Notes: generated by a model from the letters alone, not told the origin. DNA of 64,000 bases from Fusarium oxysporum f. sp. lycopersici 4287 (GCF_000149955.1 NC_030986.1:3650484-3714483), one strand, 5' to 3'. Shown: positions 1-13,617, numbered from the stretch's first letter. Numbers and translations are program-made.

Positions 1-1015
1 TGATTAAGACCAGACTTGCTGGTTTTACGCCCTTTGATCTCCCTGCATGGGACATTATATGCTTATTCTTTACAGCAACGTTACTTGGCAAGGAAATGCT
101 CCGCGAACCCCATATTCTCCATTCCGAAAAAGAGCCCGAAACCCATACGAAATACCACATGCCATTTCACGATTCGATCCATGAACGAAGAGCCGGAGAT
201 AGTACGGCATAATCGACCCGTTAGAGCCGCGACCCGGCCGACATCCAATCAAATTGCCTCCGATGGCCGTTGTGAGTCTTTCCCTTCTCTCCCACTCTTG
301 GGCAAAAGTGCCTGGAAACTTAATGAAAAAGCCAATTGTGGCTGTTTATCTGATTACAGAGACTGGTTGATAGGTTGGTGTGGGCTTGCATTAGTGCCCG
401 CTAGGGCAAGGCCAGTCAAGGAGGGGTCACTTTTGAGCTCCCATGGGCTTTTCGTTGACGAATGATATTAACTAATCGTGCAATTGACAGGTGAGGCAGA
501 GTGATATGATCCGTATCCAGCGGCAATCATCAATTTCTCGGACATAGGTATCTAAATCTCGCGTTGTCTTTGAACTCGACACTCTTAGCACAAAACATTC
601 GAGAATCAAGCTCCAGAAATAAGCTAGGTCTGCAAAATCATCATGATTATGGTGTGAAGAGAGTTTCCTATCTAGGTATGACTATGCAGAAATAAAGAGG
701 GTCCAGAGGATTCAATTAGCTGAACTAGAGAATCAACCTTGACTTGGAGAGATCCATGGTGTGGGAACCTTGCAGCTACACGGCACGCTCAGAGCCGAAC
801 AGGGCGGGGGGAATTACCTACGATCCCATATCTTTTGACTCTCCTAAGAACGTACGTTATCTTGTTGTAATAGGTAATGATGAGAAATGTATATATTTTA
901 TCCACTCCTCGCTCTCTCTTGACTGTTTCTCTTCTCTTCCTTTCCCCTTTGTCGTCAACAGTGGCTACGAGTAAGTGTGTATAGCTTCATTCAACGTCCC
1001 ACACACACACCCAAA
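1..1015. other. gene-free leader region
   Basis: I see no credible coding sequence here; the open frames are short and lack protein-like composition. The last 100 bases before 1016 are C/T-rich and end in a CA-repeat leader, so they look like the promoter and 5' UTR of the phosphatase gene that follows. Confidence 0.5.
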
Positions 1016-2479
1016 ATGCACGCCAAGCCCCTCTCCCTCCTCTTTCTATCTTCCCTCCCCTCCTTGACTGCTGCCGAAGATGTCCTTGGCCTTTACGTCT
1101 TCCACCGTCACGGTGATCGCACTGCCAAGGCTTGGAAGCCCGTAAACTTCACAGCTCTCGGAGCCGACGAGGTTCACTCTTCCGGTTCTTGGTATCGCGA
1201 TACTTATGTGAGCAAGGATGCTTCACGAAAGATCACCGGCCTCAGCCCCGAGTCAGCCGTCTTGTCTCAGCTAGATGTTACTTCTCCCGCCGACGCTGTG
1301 CTCCAGAACTCTGCTCTTGTATTCTTGCAGGGACTTTACCCTCCTACCAAGCAGTTTGAGACTCTTGCCAATGGATCCAAGGTCGAGGCTCCTTTCAGCG
1401 GATATCAATATATCCCCATTGCTGCAGTCTCTACTGCAGCTAGCGACAAGAACTCTGAGAACAGCGCTTGGCTTCAGGGCAACAGTGGTTGCACCAACGC
1501 TGAGGCTAGCTCGAATGATTACTTCTCCTCCCCCGAGTACGCTGGAGTATACAAGGACTCTGAAAGCTTTTACCAGGGCCTTCTCCCTGTCATCAATGGG
1601 ACCTACGGCAAGGATGAGGCCAACTTCCAGAATGCCTATACCAGTAAGTTCATGGATAAATCTCAAGCACATAGGCCCCCACTAACTCGCATAGTCTTTG
1701 ATCTCATCAATGTTGCTCGCATTCACAATTCTAGCATCTCTTCTGATGATCTGCTCGATGACTCCACCCTGGAAAAGCTCTACAACCTCGCTTCTATCCA
1801 TGAGTGGAACCTCGCCTACAACAGCAGCGAGCCTGTCCGTGCCATTGCTGGCTCTGTGCTCGCTGGCCAGATCATCGAGGCTCTTGAGCCCCTTGCAGAA
1901 GGCAAAAAGGGACCCAAGGTCAACATTCAGTTCGGTGCCTACGCCGCCTTCATGTCTTTCTTCGGTCTTGCTGGCCTCGACAAGGTTAGCTCTGACTTCA
2001 AGGGAGTCGTCGACTACGCATCATCTATGGCTTTTGAGCTCGTAACCAACGCCACTAACCCTACTGCCGACGACGTCAGTGTCCGCTTCTACTTTGCCAA
2101 CGGCACTGCTGCCGAACACACCCCGAAGATGTTCCCTCTCTTCGGCAAGGATGAGACCACCATCTCCTGGAAGGACTTCAAGACTGGCATGTCTGATTTC
2201 GCCATCGAGGACACCAAGCACTGGTGCAAGCTTTGCGGAAACCACGACGGCAACTGTGCTAGTAACTCGGATGATGACTCTACTTCGTCTCAATCAAGCT
2301 CTGGTGGCTCTGGCAACGGTGTTTCGAAGCCGGTTGCTGGCGTCATTGGCGCCCTTGTTACTCTCGTTGTCATTTTGGGTGTCCAGGCTGCCTTTATTCT
2401 GCTTGGCGGCCTGCGTCTTGTCAAGAAGTCGACGCTTGCAGCTGCTGGCGCGTCCCAGGCCGGAGCGGTCAAGGCGTGA
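1016..2479 (+). CDS. histidine acid phosphatase-like protein, secreted and membrane-anchored
   Basis: Model join(1016..1643,1695..2479), 470 aa. The N-terminus is a signal peptide (about residues 1-20), followed at residues 30-35 by HRHGDR, the phosphate-binding motif of clade-2 histidine phosphatases (phytase/acid phosphatase). A Ser/Gly-rich linker and a hydrophobic helix near the C-terminus ending in Lys-Lys predict cell-surface anchoring. The late HD proton-donor motif expected in active members is not visible: the aligned stretch reads FGAYAAFMSFFG, so catalysis is doubtful. I use the ATG at 1016 because the frame opens at 977 with a non-ATG codon and a good signal peptide starts at 1016. 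The 51 bp intron (GTAAGT...ATAG) has no stop in frame, so a retained form would carry 17 extra residues; splicing restores NAYTIFDLIN. Family call firm, activity uncertain. Confidence 0.88.
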   Translation: MHAKPLSLLFLSSLPSLTAAEDVLGLYVFHRHGDRTAKAWKPVNFTALGADEVHSSGSWYRDTYVSKDASRKITGLSPESAVLSQLDVTSPADAVLQNSALVFLQGLYPPTKQFETLANGSKVEAPFSGYQYIPIAAVSTAASDKNSENSAWLQGNSGCTNAEASSNDYFSSPEYAGVYKDSESFYQGLLPVINGTYGKDEANFQNAYTSKFMDKSQAHRPPLTRIVFDLINVARIHNSSISSDDLLDDSTLEKLYNLASIHEWNLAYNSSEPVRAIAGSVLAGQIIEALEPLAEGKKGPKVNIQFGAYAAFMSFFGLAGLDKVSSDFKGVVDYASSMAFELVTNATNPTADDVSVRFYFANGTAAEHTPKMFPLFGKDETTISWKDFKTGMSDFAIEDTKHWCKLCGNHDGNCASNSDDDSTSSQSSSGGSGNGVSKPVAGVIGALVTLVVILGVQAAFILLGGLRLVKKSTLAAAGASQAGAVKA

Positions 2480-2807
2480 ACATGAGACGATAGGTAGTGG
2501 GAAAGTAAATATTTCTTGGCCAGAATATACATGACCCATACGATGTTATGATTTTCGCTTTCAGATACCAGAATAGCCATTACGCAATGAATTGATGTGT
2601 CATATTGTATTAACGACAATATCGCCGAACTCTCATGGCTATGATCTAACAATGATATCCAAAAATCGTGTCATGCTCCCTTATGAAGTCTAACAGGAAA
2701 TAAACATTAAAAATAACCCAACCCTGGGTACTCTAGAAACGCATCTGTTGCTTTTACCCAACTCACGATATATCGAACATCTTAATTCCTCGAAACTGTT
2801 TGAACAG
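2480..2807. other. convergent 3' intergenic region
   Basis: AT-rich sequence between the 3' ends of the phosphatase (+) and the transporter (-). It should hold both polyadenylation regions. No gene seen. Confidence 0.5.
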
Positions 2808-4794
2808 CTAGCGAAGACCAGTCATATCAAGCAAATCATGGCGATAGTAGAATGCTCGCACCCGCTTACCGTAGATATCTAGAGCAAGTCAGCATGAGAA
2901 CCAACGTGCGATCGAAACCGACTTACACATAGGGATGCTGAGAAGGCATACTACCACTTGAATCGAGGCGATCGCCAGCATTGTTCGTTCGATACCACCG
3001 TCATTAATCCAATTGTAGGCAAAGAAAGTCAAGATGAAACTGAAAAAGTTCTTGAATATGATCATGATGGTGAAGCCCTCAATGGTCAAATCTCCTGCAA
3101 TGATGTTAGTGACAGCTGTTTATACGACGAGAAAAACATACGATAGGCATCAACAATGTAAAGTGAGCTGGCCACAGCACCAATGACCATTCCTGCGACT
3201 TCAAATCCGAAAAAGATCAAAGGTACGACATATGAGTATTCCTTTTTTACCACACCAGGTGCAGTTAAGGCGAACCCATATAATCCGATTCCTCCAATGA
3301 TCATCATGGGGATCACAAGAAGAATGCGAAACTCTGGTTCGTATATGCCTTTGTTGAGCTTGGTCATGTACTTGACACTTGTGTCAGCGAGCAGACCTGC
3401 CAAGACAAAACCTAGGACGGCACCGATGAATGGGCCCGTGTAAGTGTAGCCGGCATCAACCTCGTCCCAGTAGTAAGGAGACCCTATGAAAATGGCGGCG
3501 ACAATAACTCCGATAAATACTGTCCAGCCGATCATGGCTCCCTGGATCAGGCAGCCCCAGATAAATGCTGGATGAGTGAGGAGGGGAAACGGTCGCAGCA
3601 AAAGGACCCAGTATCGCTCATCCGTCTTCCGACCATCAAACAGAGAAATCGACTGAAGAAAGGTCTTCTTAGGTGTATTAGAATGGCCGATGGGTTGAAG
3701 AGCATTGGACTTAGGCAAGAAGGTGAAACCAGCGGAGTGCTGGGTAGGTTCCGGAGAACGAGAAGATCCGGACTCTGTCTGTGGTGACGGCGCTTGACGT
3801 TTATCCTTGGTAGTCAATTCTATTCCTAGCTCACCGGTAGTGTCAGTGTTCAGACTGGCTTCTCGTCGATATGCCGTCTCGGGGCAGAAGAAGAAAATGG
3901 CCGGGAGCGTAGCAGCAAGAAAGATGGCAACGAAGTAGAACGTCCACTTCCATCCCATGGAATCAGTGATTTTGCCCACCAAGATGGGAGTGAAGAAGGC
4001 ACCGCCGAAGACCGCCAGGTTCGTAAAGGCCATTCTCACTCCTCGCTGGTGGACAAAGTAGAGGTCACCCACAGCTGCATTGAGTAAGCTCTCATAGGGT
4101 GCGCAACCAACGCCTTGAACAATTCTGGCTCCAATGAAACTTCCATAATTGGTTCCTACAGACCCGGCCCACGCGCTGGAAGCGATAAGAATAAGGATAC
4201 CTATGAGGAACAAGTGTCGCTTCCCCCAGATGCGGCCGGACGGAACGAAGAAAATAGCGCCAGCACCGCAACCCAGTAAGAAATATCCCGTCAACAGGGC
4301 AACCTTTGTGAAGTCCTTCGAGAAGAGCAGAGAGATTGTGATCGTATTGGCAGCGAGGATAGGGCCGAGTGCGGTAGCGAGAATACCCGCGAAGCAGAGT
4401 AGAAAGGTGATCAGGTCGCGTCGCAAAAGTGACCAGTTCAACGGATCGTTTGGGTCATCAGAAGGCTGAGGGATCTGAGGTTCGTGCCAGCGTCAGTGTA
4501 CGCGCAACAAGCCCCAAGGCAGACAATACATACGAGGATAATGGTTTCGGTCCCAACTTGTACGCGCTTGAGGTTCCCATGATGCTCGCCAGCTACCTGG
4601 GGCCGAGACGGATCGTCAAAGTACTGCGTTGTGCCTATGGGATTGGGCGATCTGTCAATTCGTCATGTCCTGAAAAGTGTGTGTTCTGCTATCGGCGATG
4701 GAAGGCCATGTGCTCCATATTGGTATGGAGGTGACGTTAAGTACGCACCAGGAACATGCTCGATCCCCTTTGCTTCGAGGATCCCCAAAGGCAT
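2808..4794 (-). CDS. MFS transporter (DHA1/multidrug type)
   Basis: Model complement(join(2808..2878,2927..3094,3142..4474,4534..4634,4749..4794)), 572 aa. The plasma-membrane transporter has about 12 hydrophobic helices in two halves separated by a long hydrophilic loop. The N-terminus reads MPLGILEAKG, then GTETIILIPQPS and DPNDPLNWS just before helix 1; this order is characteristic of fungal drug:H+ antiporter-like MFS proteins. The first exon is only 46 bp; I chose its junctions because they restore IEHVPGTTQYFDDPSRPQ, typical of the family. Two small C-terminal exons add the final helices and a basic tail (GKRVRAFYYRHDLL). Substrate cannot be read from sequence. It is divergent from the Zn2Cys6 gene, but 4.3 kb away, so a regulatory link is only a possibility. 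Confidence 0.9.
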
Positions 4795-7700
4795 CTTGAA
4801 GAGATGGAGTACCGATCAGGGGAGTGAGCTTGGCTGAGGGACAGCACAGTGGAGCGGCGACAGCACCCACCCTCTGGTTCTGGTGGAGGTCACAAACACT
4901 CGCGTTTCAATCGTGAAGGGCGGCAAGGAGGTATGGAAAAAAAACGCCCAGTGAGAAATTCTTCTCCTTGGGGACAAATCGACGGGTTTGACTGGATCGG
5001 CTTCTTCCAAAATGGTATCGTCAAGTCGTCGACATTTTTGCAGACTATCAGCACGAGCAACCAGATGTGGACGCATTTGTGTAAATATGGGGGTGGAGAT
5101 GGACCGAGGGTTCCGCTTGTTTCTCCAATTGCCGTGATTGAATTACCGGGGTACAGTGAGCTCAAGGTTTGGTTTGTGGAGCTCATCACCCTATGCTCTG
5201 CACCGCGACAGTGAAAGAAGCTTCAACTGCCGACCAGAAGCAGTTTCTTGGCGGAATCTAAGATTCTGGTCACGTTGCACCTTCTGTAGACTCCTCATTT
5301 GCTACCTGCAATTTAGACAAGGCAATCGTGTTCGTCCAAAAGGTCATCACAAACACAGTATTAGAGCACTGTGAGCTTGTGGAAATAGTGAACGATGATC
5401 AGGCTGATCTCTTGCTGCTGCACGCCAATATCACCCCAGTTGGAACCTTGTGTTGTGGGTGTCACTTTGAGGTCTTCAGCTCTTGTCCAATGAAACGGGT
5501 GAGCTCCTGGCAATGGGTCAAAGAGTCTGGTCTGTTCAAATCAAAGGACCCTTGAAAACACGTAGGTTAAGCCAAGTTTCCAAATCACTGCCACAATCTA
5601 TGGGACCATTTCAAAGTACAAACTACCTACCACCTTACAGGGAAGTAGTGACATGCTGGTTCATGCTATGTAACTTCTTCGTATTACGTTCATGTCATAG
5701 AAGATTCTTTCAGAGCAACCCCCGAGCTGCTTAAGTACCTAGGTGGCAGGTTCAACGGCCACTCAAATGCTAATTGCCCGTTGTAAATTCCTTTGATGCT
5801 CCTGTGGGTCTGGCAGGTACGACCAAGACATTGGATCGATCGTAGGTTTCCTCACGGTTCTTTTACACAGTTCAGCCTGAATACGACTTCTGACTTGTTC
5901 TCTTTTCAACCCGCAAGCGTCAAAGAGATCATCAACTCAAGCCAAGACTTTACAAGGACCCGCTTCAACATAATGACGAATATGATGATCTCTTACACTT
6001 GGTAACCCGGATTGCTCTCTCTATCCTATCATTTTCGCTCTTGTTAATCAGTAGCCAGACACCAGCAGCCATGTCTGCCAGGTTCAAGACTAGCTCGCCG
6101 TTGCGGGGATCACTGGACATGCATTGCATGGGTGGCATCACCCTTGTCTCGGGCAGCCCACAGACAGCCCCATGGATCATCCCTTGCTGAATCTTGAGAT
6201 CCGTCGTTTATTCGGAGACTTCTTCAGCCATGTCTCGACCTCTCCGATCGGAATCCAGCTCGACAGCATTTTACTCGCCTGCAGAATCTCGGATGCGAAA
6301 CAGAGCAGCTACGCATGGTAGCTAAATGTCTCGCCGTCTCCGTACCTGCATTAATCATAATTTACTTGATAAGGAGCAAACTTACTGGATTGACTTCAGG
6401 AACACTGAACTGCTAAGTTGATCGATGTGCTTGTTTAATTCCACACCCTCTTTCAGTATGACCTAACGTTGTCACCAAAGCACTAATTTGCCAAGGTTGG
6501 CTGTGGACTGCTTCATCCTGTTGTGGAGTGGTTACTTCTTGACATTCATTCATTTTATAAGCCATAGCAATATCTCGGCGAGATAGATCAAAGCAACACA
6601 GCAAAAATATCACATTAGTCTTTTCTTCCTCCAGGCAGAAGTTACTTCTTAGCAGTTTGCGAATATTCAAGCAAGGGGGCCTGCAGGTAAATCCATCATA
6701 AGTCGTTTCGGTTCAGCAGTCTCCAAACCTCTGCCCTCAGGGACGTCGAGTTGATTACCTAGGTATTGGAAGCCAGCAACGACCGGCGCAATTGGATGAT
6801 CAATAGTTCATTGGTCGCTCATGCTAGAAGCTGGGCTATGATAAGACAAGTTGCAGCATTTTGCTGCCATCTTGAATTGGATGAATGACCAGCCAAAACT
6901 AGCTGTTTGCTCATAATACCTTGCTCAGCTGAGGAGAGGTCGATAATCGATATTAAGCCCTTTTTACAACATCATGGTTGGTTCAGCGTTGGCTTTGGGT
7001 TCCGATCCCCTGCATATTGCGGCTCTGATCCCGTTTAATCACAAGACAGATCTTGCGAGTCTTTGCTTCTGTCATTTCAGCAGGCAAGAGCCTGTCGATC
7101 ATAGCCAACCCAGGACACTGCAGGAGCTCAGCCTTATTGTACCGGCATAAGTGCCTAGAGAAGGACCTGCTCCGAATGTCTTTGATATTCGTGATGAATG
7201 AAACAATTTCACTGTGATAATTCTGGGCATACGGCCGCGGTCAGTTTTCGACTACGAGCTGGGATAGCTCACATTTACGGCAAGCCACAAAGGCTATTTC
7301 CCAACCTAGCACAACCCCTACGGCCCCTCCACAACACAGCATCGGACTTGGGGAATGCCCATAGATGTCAGATGCTAATTCGGAATGGCTCTTTGACGAA
7401 TTGCCATCAACGAATGAGCTCTGATGACTGGGATTGTGGCACATTGCCATATCCCAAGGGCAGCTAAGGTTTTGCTGCGGCGTCATCACATGAATCATTC
7501 CTATCGTGAGGGTGTTGAGATCCAGCTCAGGGTTGTTGCTGTCTCAAAGGTACCTAGTAGGAACAATTAAGGTATGCATTCATCGGCTTAACGCGACACA
7601 AAATGACGCCTCAATGGACCCTTCATTCAGGCATCATAGCCAAGCCAGGCCAGGTCAGGCACAAGACACGCACATGGCTGTGAAGAATAGGATATTCATT

Positions 7701-9131
7701 TGCTGCGAAATGTACCTCTTTTCTTTTGGCGCATAGGGTACGCTAAACAGGGCTGGAAAGATGATGGCCGATCACAAGCCAGCGCAACCAGTCATGGCAG
7801 TAATCGCAACTGCTGAAGGGATGAGGTCGACGGCCAAGCACTACTCCACGCAAAAGGTCTCCCAGGAGAGTGGTCGCTTAGTTCCCAGCTCCGGACGGTC
7901 GGTGCAGATTATGGACGATCACGTTCTAACTGCCCGCACCAGCAGTGGCGACGGCGGCGTGACGCCAAACCAAAGGGAGCGTGCCTTTAGAAAACCAGGG
8001 CTTCTAACGCTGTTCGCCGCAGGTTTGGTCGATTTAGATGTCTGGTGTGTGTGCGCACGCATCGATCGGGTGTGTGTGGGCTCTGGATCTGGAAAGCTGT
8101 CATGAGAGAACCAACGCCGGAGAGAGGAGCTCGATCCCCCGGCCCGTTAAGAGATCCGGCAATGACGTCCGCCGGCATGGATGCAGACACAGGGTCGTCA
8201 AGTAGGGAACCTCATCGGGCGGCTCAAGCTTCATTCATCCATTCATGGTGGGCTGCTGAGCTCGGACGGTGTGGTGCAATTAACGGTTCGGTACGGCCTC
8301 GAGGAGTGAATGGTACCGTGCATCAGCCGCGTGGTGCTAGGCTCCTCATAAACATGGTGAGACGGGACAGGACGTTGGATTATCTTGATGCCCTCCATTT
8401 TTCTTACCTCGCACCACCCCGGTGAATGGCTGTTCAAATGGGCGCTTTTTGGCCGCACTGACGGATTTCCAACTGCTTCTAGCACCGAAACCTGACGAGC
8501 TTCGACTTCACTCAAGTCAAGGTCTTGTATCTGTTCCCCTCGTCTCTTGTCGGAGCCGGGCTTGGCTCCGGTCGAGTTCTGTTCACATCCTGCCAGTCCC
8601 ATTTTGAGAATCTTTTTCCGCGCCCTTGCTCCTCTCGTGCGCTCTCAAAAACTCTCTCTTAAAGATATGTCTTCTCAAATTCCAACTACAAGGCGGCCTC
8701 TCCTCTAGCTTCCCCGTTGTTATTAAAGTCCATATCCCCCTGCACATTGGATTGAGACACATCTTGATCTGAACTTCGTCACTGCATCTCAGGAACCGTC
8801 ATCACGTACCCAATTTAATCCCCAGTCTTCCCTCACCGTCGCCCACATCAGTTCCCTTGTGTGTGCATTCTAATTGTCCTGCCCCTCATTATTTTATTCC
8901 CACCCACGCCAGGTAGCTCACGAAATCGTCGCGACATTGTTCGCTTCCCAATTACAGACAGCCACCGATACCTCAACGCTCTACCAACTTTCATCTCGAG
9001 GGGCATTCTACTCAATGGAGCCTACCGATTACACCTGGGAACTCAGTTTACTTTAGCCAGCTTTTTAGAGCTGCTGTTTCCCAAACACTGCTTCCTCAAA
9101 GTCACATGGGGGTATACGGCCACTTCTAGTT
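4795..9131. other. 4.3 kb divergent intergenic region
   Basis: This is the gap between the start codons of the MFS transporter (-) and the zinc-cluster regulator (+). No open frame has protein-like composition or plausible splicing. About 8.6-9.1 kb is pyrimidine-rich and probably holds the regulator's promoter and 5' leader. No RNA gene or mobile element was recognised. Confidence 0.5.
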
Positions 9132-11826
9132 ATGGATCCAGGACTATCCTCATCCAGCAACGTCTCTCCAGGACCTGGGCCGCAAAGTAATCGAAAAGAG
9201 CGCGGTGCCATTGCAGCTCAGGTATGTTGGGCTTGATTACCGTGCCATTGAATCAGGGGTCCAATGCCTTAGCCTGTCGTTCCCTCACCTCTTTCGCTTT
9301 CATTTCGACGTTTTCTGTCAGTATCAATCTCGGATTCCATTCGTAGCTTCCAGTTGCTTTGGATATCTGTGTTATTGATATATTTCCTGTTTTCTCCTCA
9401 ATTCATGCTATCAATTCGAGTGTTCCACTGTCAAACCAAGTGACTAACAAATACCCAGGCTTGTGAGACGTGCCGCAACCGAAAACAAAGATGTGATGAA
9501 CAAAGGCCAAAGTGCGGTACATGCCAGAGATTCAAGCTCGAATGTCGATACCGAGAACCCCAACCAACAAAGTATGTTACTACGGGAGCCTGATAAAGCG
9601 GCGAGGATGCAGAGCTTGACCTGAATATGGCGTTGCTGTCGTCGTTGCCTGGGCCGCTCTCTTAACACAACTGCAATTTGCTAAACTCCGCCCACAGGAA
9701 GGATAAAACTCTGGTTGAGATTCTAGACCGACTCAAGACTGTCGAAAGTAAGATTGACAACCTGGGTCAACGGGAAAATACGACTCCTCCCCTCTTCACC
9801 ACTCCTCAACCTCCAGCCGTTTATTCCACCAACACGCCGCTACTGGTGGATCCCGACTCCCACGATCCTCTTCCAGGCACATCCTTACCCAACCATCCTA
9901 CAAGTCCAACGCCCAACCGTGACACAGGCGGCTATCGCTATGACTCGTCTGTGTCCAAGATGTCAGAATGGCCCGTTGTACGCCAGATGTTCGAAAGCCT
10001 TGGCCAGAAGGCTCCATCCGCCTTGGGTGAGATTCCTGCACTTCCGAGAGGACTTCGTGCCTCAAACGTTACTCTGCCATCCGATGGACTCCAGCCGGTA
10101 GGAATACCAAGTAACAGCGCTCTGCAGATACCCCTGCACCTCTCAGGCTCTACCTCGACTCTCAATCTTAGCCCCCCAAGTGTGGACTGGGAGACCATGC
10201 AAAGACTTAGTAAGGCTTATTTCGATGTCATTAACATGCTTCATCCTGTCTTGGATAGACAGTGGTTCAACTCGAACGTACTGAGTTCAATCATCAACAA
10301 TGGATTCCAAGAAGGAGCACTTTCATCCCTTGTACTACTTGTCTTTGCCCTTGGAGAGGTGGCGCTCACCACATCAGAAGTGCCAATCTCGGCTTACAAG
10401 CAGCGACCATCTGGAATCAAGGGAGGTACTATCGATCGGCCACCTGGTCTTGCTTTATTCAATGAGGCACGGAAAAGGATGGGGTTTGCTATGAGTGAAG
10501 TCAGCCTGGAAAATGTGCAGATGTTGGCACTTGCTTCGCTCTACTACTCAAGCTGCGGACAAGCTCTAGTCGGTACCTCTACCTAGACCCCCAATACCCC
10601 TTTCTAACTGATCTGGCAGGAATGTTGGAGGATGAATGTGTATGCGTCCTTGGCCTGCCAGGGTCTAATAACGAGGTGGGAGGCCCAGTCGTTATGAGTC
10701 AACGCAGCCTAATTCTAATATTATATTTATAGCAAACCTGACGAATTACACGGCCCCCGAACAGATCTGGTCAAGCGAGTCTTCTGGCACTGTTCAATCA
10801 TGGAAACGTAAGTTATTGATAACAGCATGAGAAGGCATATTAATAACAAGGACAGGTGCTTCCACATGGAGTTTGGACTACCCCTGACTGGGCTAGAAAA
10901 GCTGGAAGAAACGATCGGTCTCCCTGACTTTAGTGGACCGATGACTGACGAGGACTATATCGTCAATCAACAAACACACTTTCATGAGCATTTCGCTTCT
11001 CAAATCGTTCTCCGAAGGCTCTCGGCCAATTTCCATTCTGTTCTCAACAAGAGTACGTCAAAAGAACTATGCACTGGCAGTCTTAGCAACCGCACACTAA
11101 TAATGCCTTAAAGCCTTTGGCACAGATGCGTCTCTACCCGTTGCGGGGTTCGCTCCCTTCAACATCTCTTCGAGTCCCGGGACCGCAGCTGTTATGAAGC
11201 AACTCGACGCACAGCTAGACCAGTGGAGGAGCATGCTACCCAGCCATCTAAGATGGCAGGATAACCAGGATGTGGCCTTCGCGGATCCTTCACATAATGC
11301 CTTTGGTGACGTATATACGGAAGAATCTCTCCAGAGCAATTACATGTTTACACCGGATCTTGATACTCCACCAGCCACGTATCCGTTCGCGGCCGACATA
11401 CAAACTGCACTTCTCCGAACACGATACAGCTACAACAAATACGTTATACACAGGCCCTGTATTTTCAAGGCTCTTCATCACCCTGAGAGCATGACGCGAG
11501 AAGATGCTGAAGGTGCGGCCGAATGTCTCAAAGCCTCGGTTAAGTGGCCCATTGCCCTATCACCCCCATGTACCAACAAACGACTTGTGCCGATTGCTTT
11601 CTTCTGGTCACAGAATCTGCTGGGTGTTCTAATTCTGTTACATTTATCGCAGCAGCACCCCATGTTGGGTCGGATCCGGTCGTCGCTTTGCGGGCAACGC
11701 TTCGATGTGGAAGCCTCCCAAACTGTTACAGTATATTTAGACTGGCTACGCGATATGAAAAAGATAGACTCGACGGCGAACTGGTGCTGGAATATCGCTC
11801 GCTTGGTCTACCAATTGGACGATTAG
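9132..11826 (+). CDS. Zn2Cys6 fungal transcription factor
   Basis: Model join(9132..9221,9459..9571,9698..10568,10620..10690,10733..10807,10856..11052,11114..11826), 709 aa, in frame throughout. The DNA-binding domain is at residues 32-59, spacing C-x2-C-x6-C-x6-C-x2-C-x6-C, preceded by a basic stretch (NRKERG). A short coiled-coil dimerisation region (LVEILDRLKTVESKIDNLGQ) follows. The middle region, from about residue 210, matches the fungal_trans regulatory domain, with LASLYYSSCGQALECWRMN as its recognisable core. The protein is nuclear and binds CGG-type sites by family analogy; its target genes are unknown. The weakest junction is the donor at 10569 (GTCGGT), chosen because it restores the family sequence; the GT four bases later gives a worse protein. 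First intron is 237 bp, the rest about 42-126 bp. Confidence 0.88.
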
Positions 11827-13617
11827 ACGAAACGAGGGAAGATGTTGACATACCTCCCCTTATGACTACAACCATGGGAGCGGGGCTGGGGGATAGACTT
11901 TGGCGATACGGCTGCGAAACGAAGCATAACATGAATACTTTGACGCCAGGAGTTGAGCGGATTTCCCCATGGTCCGAACGAATTGATTATGCAAGCCCAT
12001 ACTAGAAGACTATAGAGAAGCTCACGGGAATTGTGTTGATCACATTCAAGGAGGAGTTGGGGAGGAATTTAGTATTTAATCGAAGCGAAACGAACGTCCA
12101 CCATCATCCTGTGTTTGATTTTAACAACCTCACCACATATCGCACATACCGTCTAGCTGACTTTCTAAGACAGCCTGATTATACTCATGGCGGTCTGAAT
12201 CAGCTTTGAGAGCCCACGACATTCAATGAGCCTCTCAACGCTGATATATTGCATGGTCGAGCAGCCCACTAGTGCGTAGATCCGCAACCCTACAAACTTG
12301 GCCCTTACAAGAAGAGGCTTTCTGCTATAGATTCCATCGATCATGAGGAAGATGATAGTGCCCTACGTCCATGCTTATGCGTCAGCAACCCATTGCAACG
12401 ATGCAAACGGCGTCAACAGGGGCATATACCATTATGACGTAAGTTGCCAGTCATTCATTCCTTCCTAATTCTAGCTCTCGCACTGCTACATAGTAGCTCG
12501 GTTTCCGTAACCGAATCCGAACCGCTACTGGACTGCATCGCGTAAGACATTAGTCATGATATGGTCATGGGGAGTTGTTGACCTCTACGAAGAGGAGGGT
12601 GCATAGTCATTGGGAGGTTCGCACTTGATCAAACATGGTCAATGACGGCCCCAACAATCGTGATTGCCTAATTGCCAAGAAGATCTCCAAATGGGTGAAG
12701 ATTTCTGACATCAATGATTCAAGCTCACCATCGAGTAAGTTCATGCTAGCATTAAGATATTGAAGCGCGCAGCGTAAAAGTTTACGTCCATACCACCGTT
12801 ACTATTCGTACCCATACACACAATGAAAGAGCCGACCTACCCTAGGCCCAAGAGTTAAGAGCTTAGTAATTTGGCTTTTATCTACATGAAACTATCAGTT
12901 CGACGACATTAGAGTTCTCCAGCTGAAAAACCACGAGATCCCTCGTGTAGATCGGAATCGCGGCCCGAGCCGAGCGGGGGGCCCGAAATCACATCTTTCT
13001 TTTTTGGTGTCGCACATGGTTTTACCCATGGAGATTTTCTTTCCAAGTTCCAGAGCAGGTAGTCATCCAATACAAAAGCAAAACATGGCAGTGTGTTGAA
13101 ATGTATGTCTCCAAGGCAGTGTATATCTTTTCCTAGACAAGGACTTGTAAATGCGAGTTTCTATGAGGCAGATCAAAGTGCAAAAAAGGAGCTCGAGGTA
13201 TCAACGCCAATAGGATTTCTTACCGAAAGTTTATATGAACCTCAATTCGCAAGTTCTAGGGTCGTGTTAGTTAAAGCCTTTATTATGAGGCTCCTGTAGG
13301 CTTTGGTAATTGAAACAACACGGAATGCCATCACGTATGTAGCCGCACGGTAGAAGCGTCTCAGTGATCATGTTGGCTGGCCACGAATTTAGAGGCCGGC
13401 ATAACTTGCTAAAATTGTTTCAGTTAGGGATACAGTGGTGACGTAATTGAGGCACAGAATCATGTAAATTGCCATCGCGATCTTATAATAGCTCAAAGTT
13501 TTGACAAAAGGCGTTCAGTAACTCCGACATCTATCCATTTCATCTCCATCACACTTCGTACTTCAATCCATGTCTTCCATTTTCGCGTGTTGAATCAAAC
13601 ATCGTCCCTGCAGCGTT
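11827..13617. other. convergent intergenic region
   Basis: 1.8 kb between the 3' ends of the zinc-cluster gene (+) and the uncharacterised gene (-). No supported gene or repeat. Confidence 0.5.
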
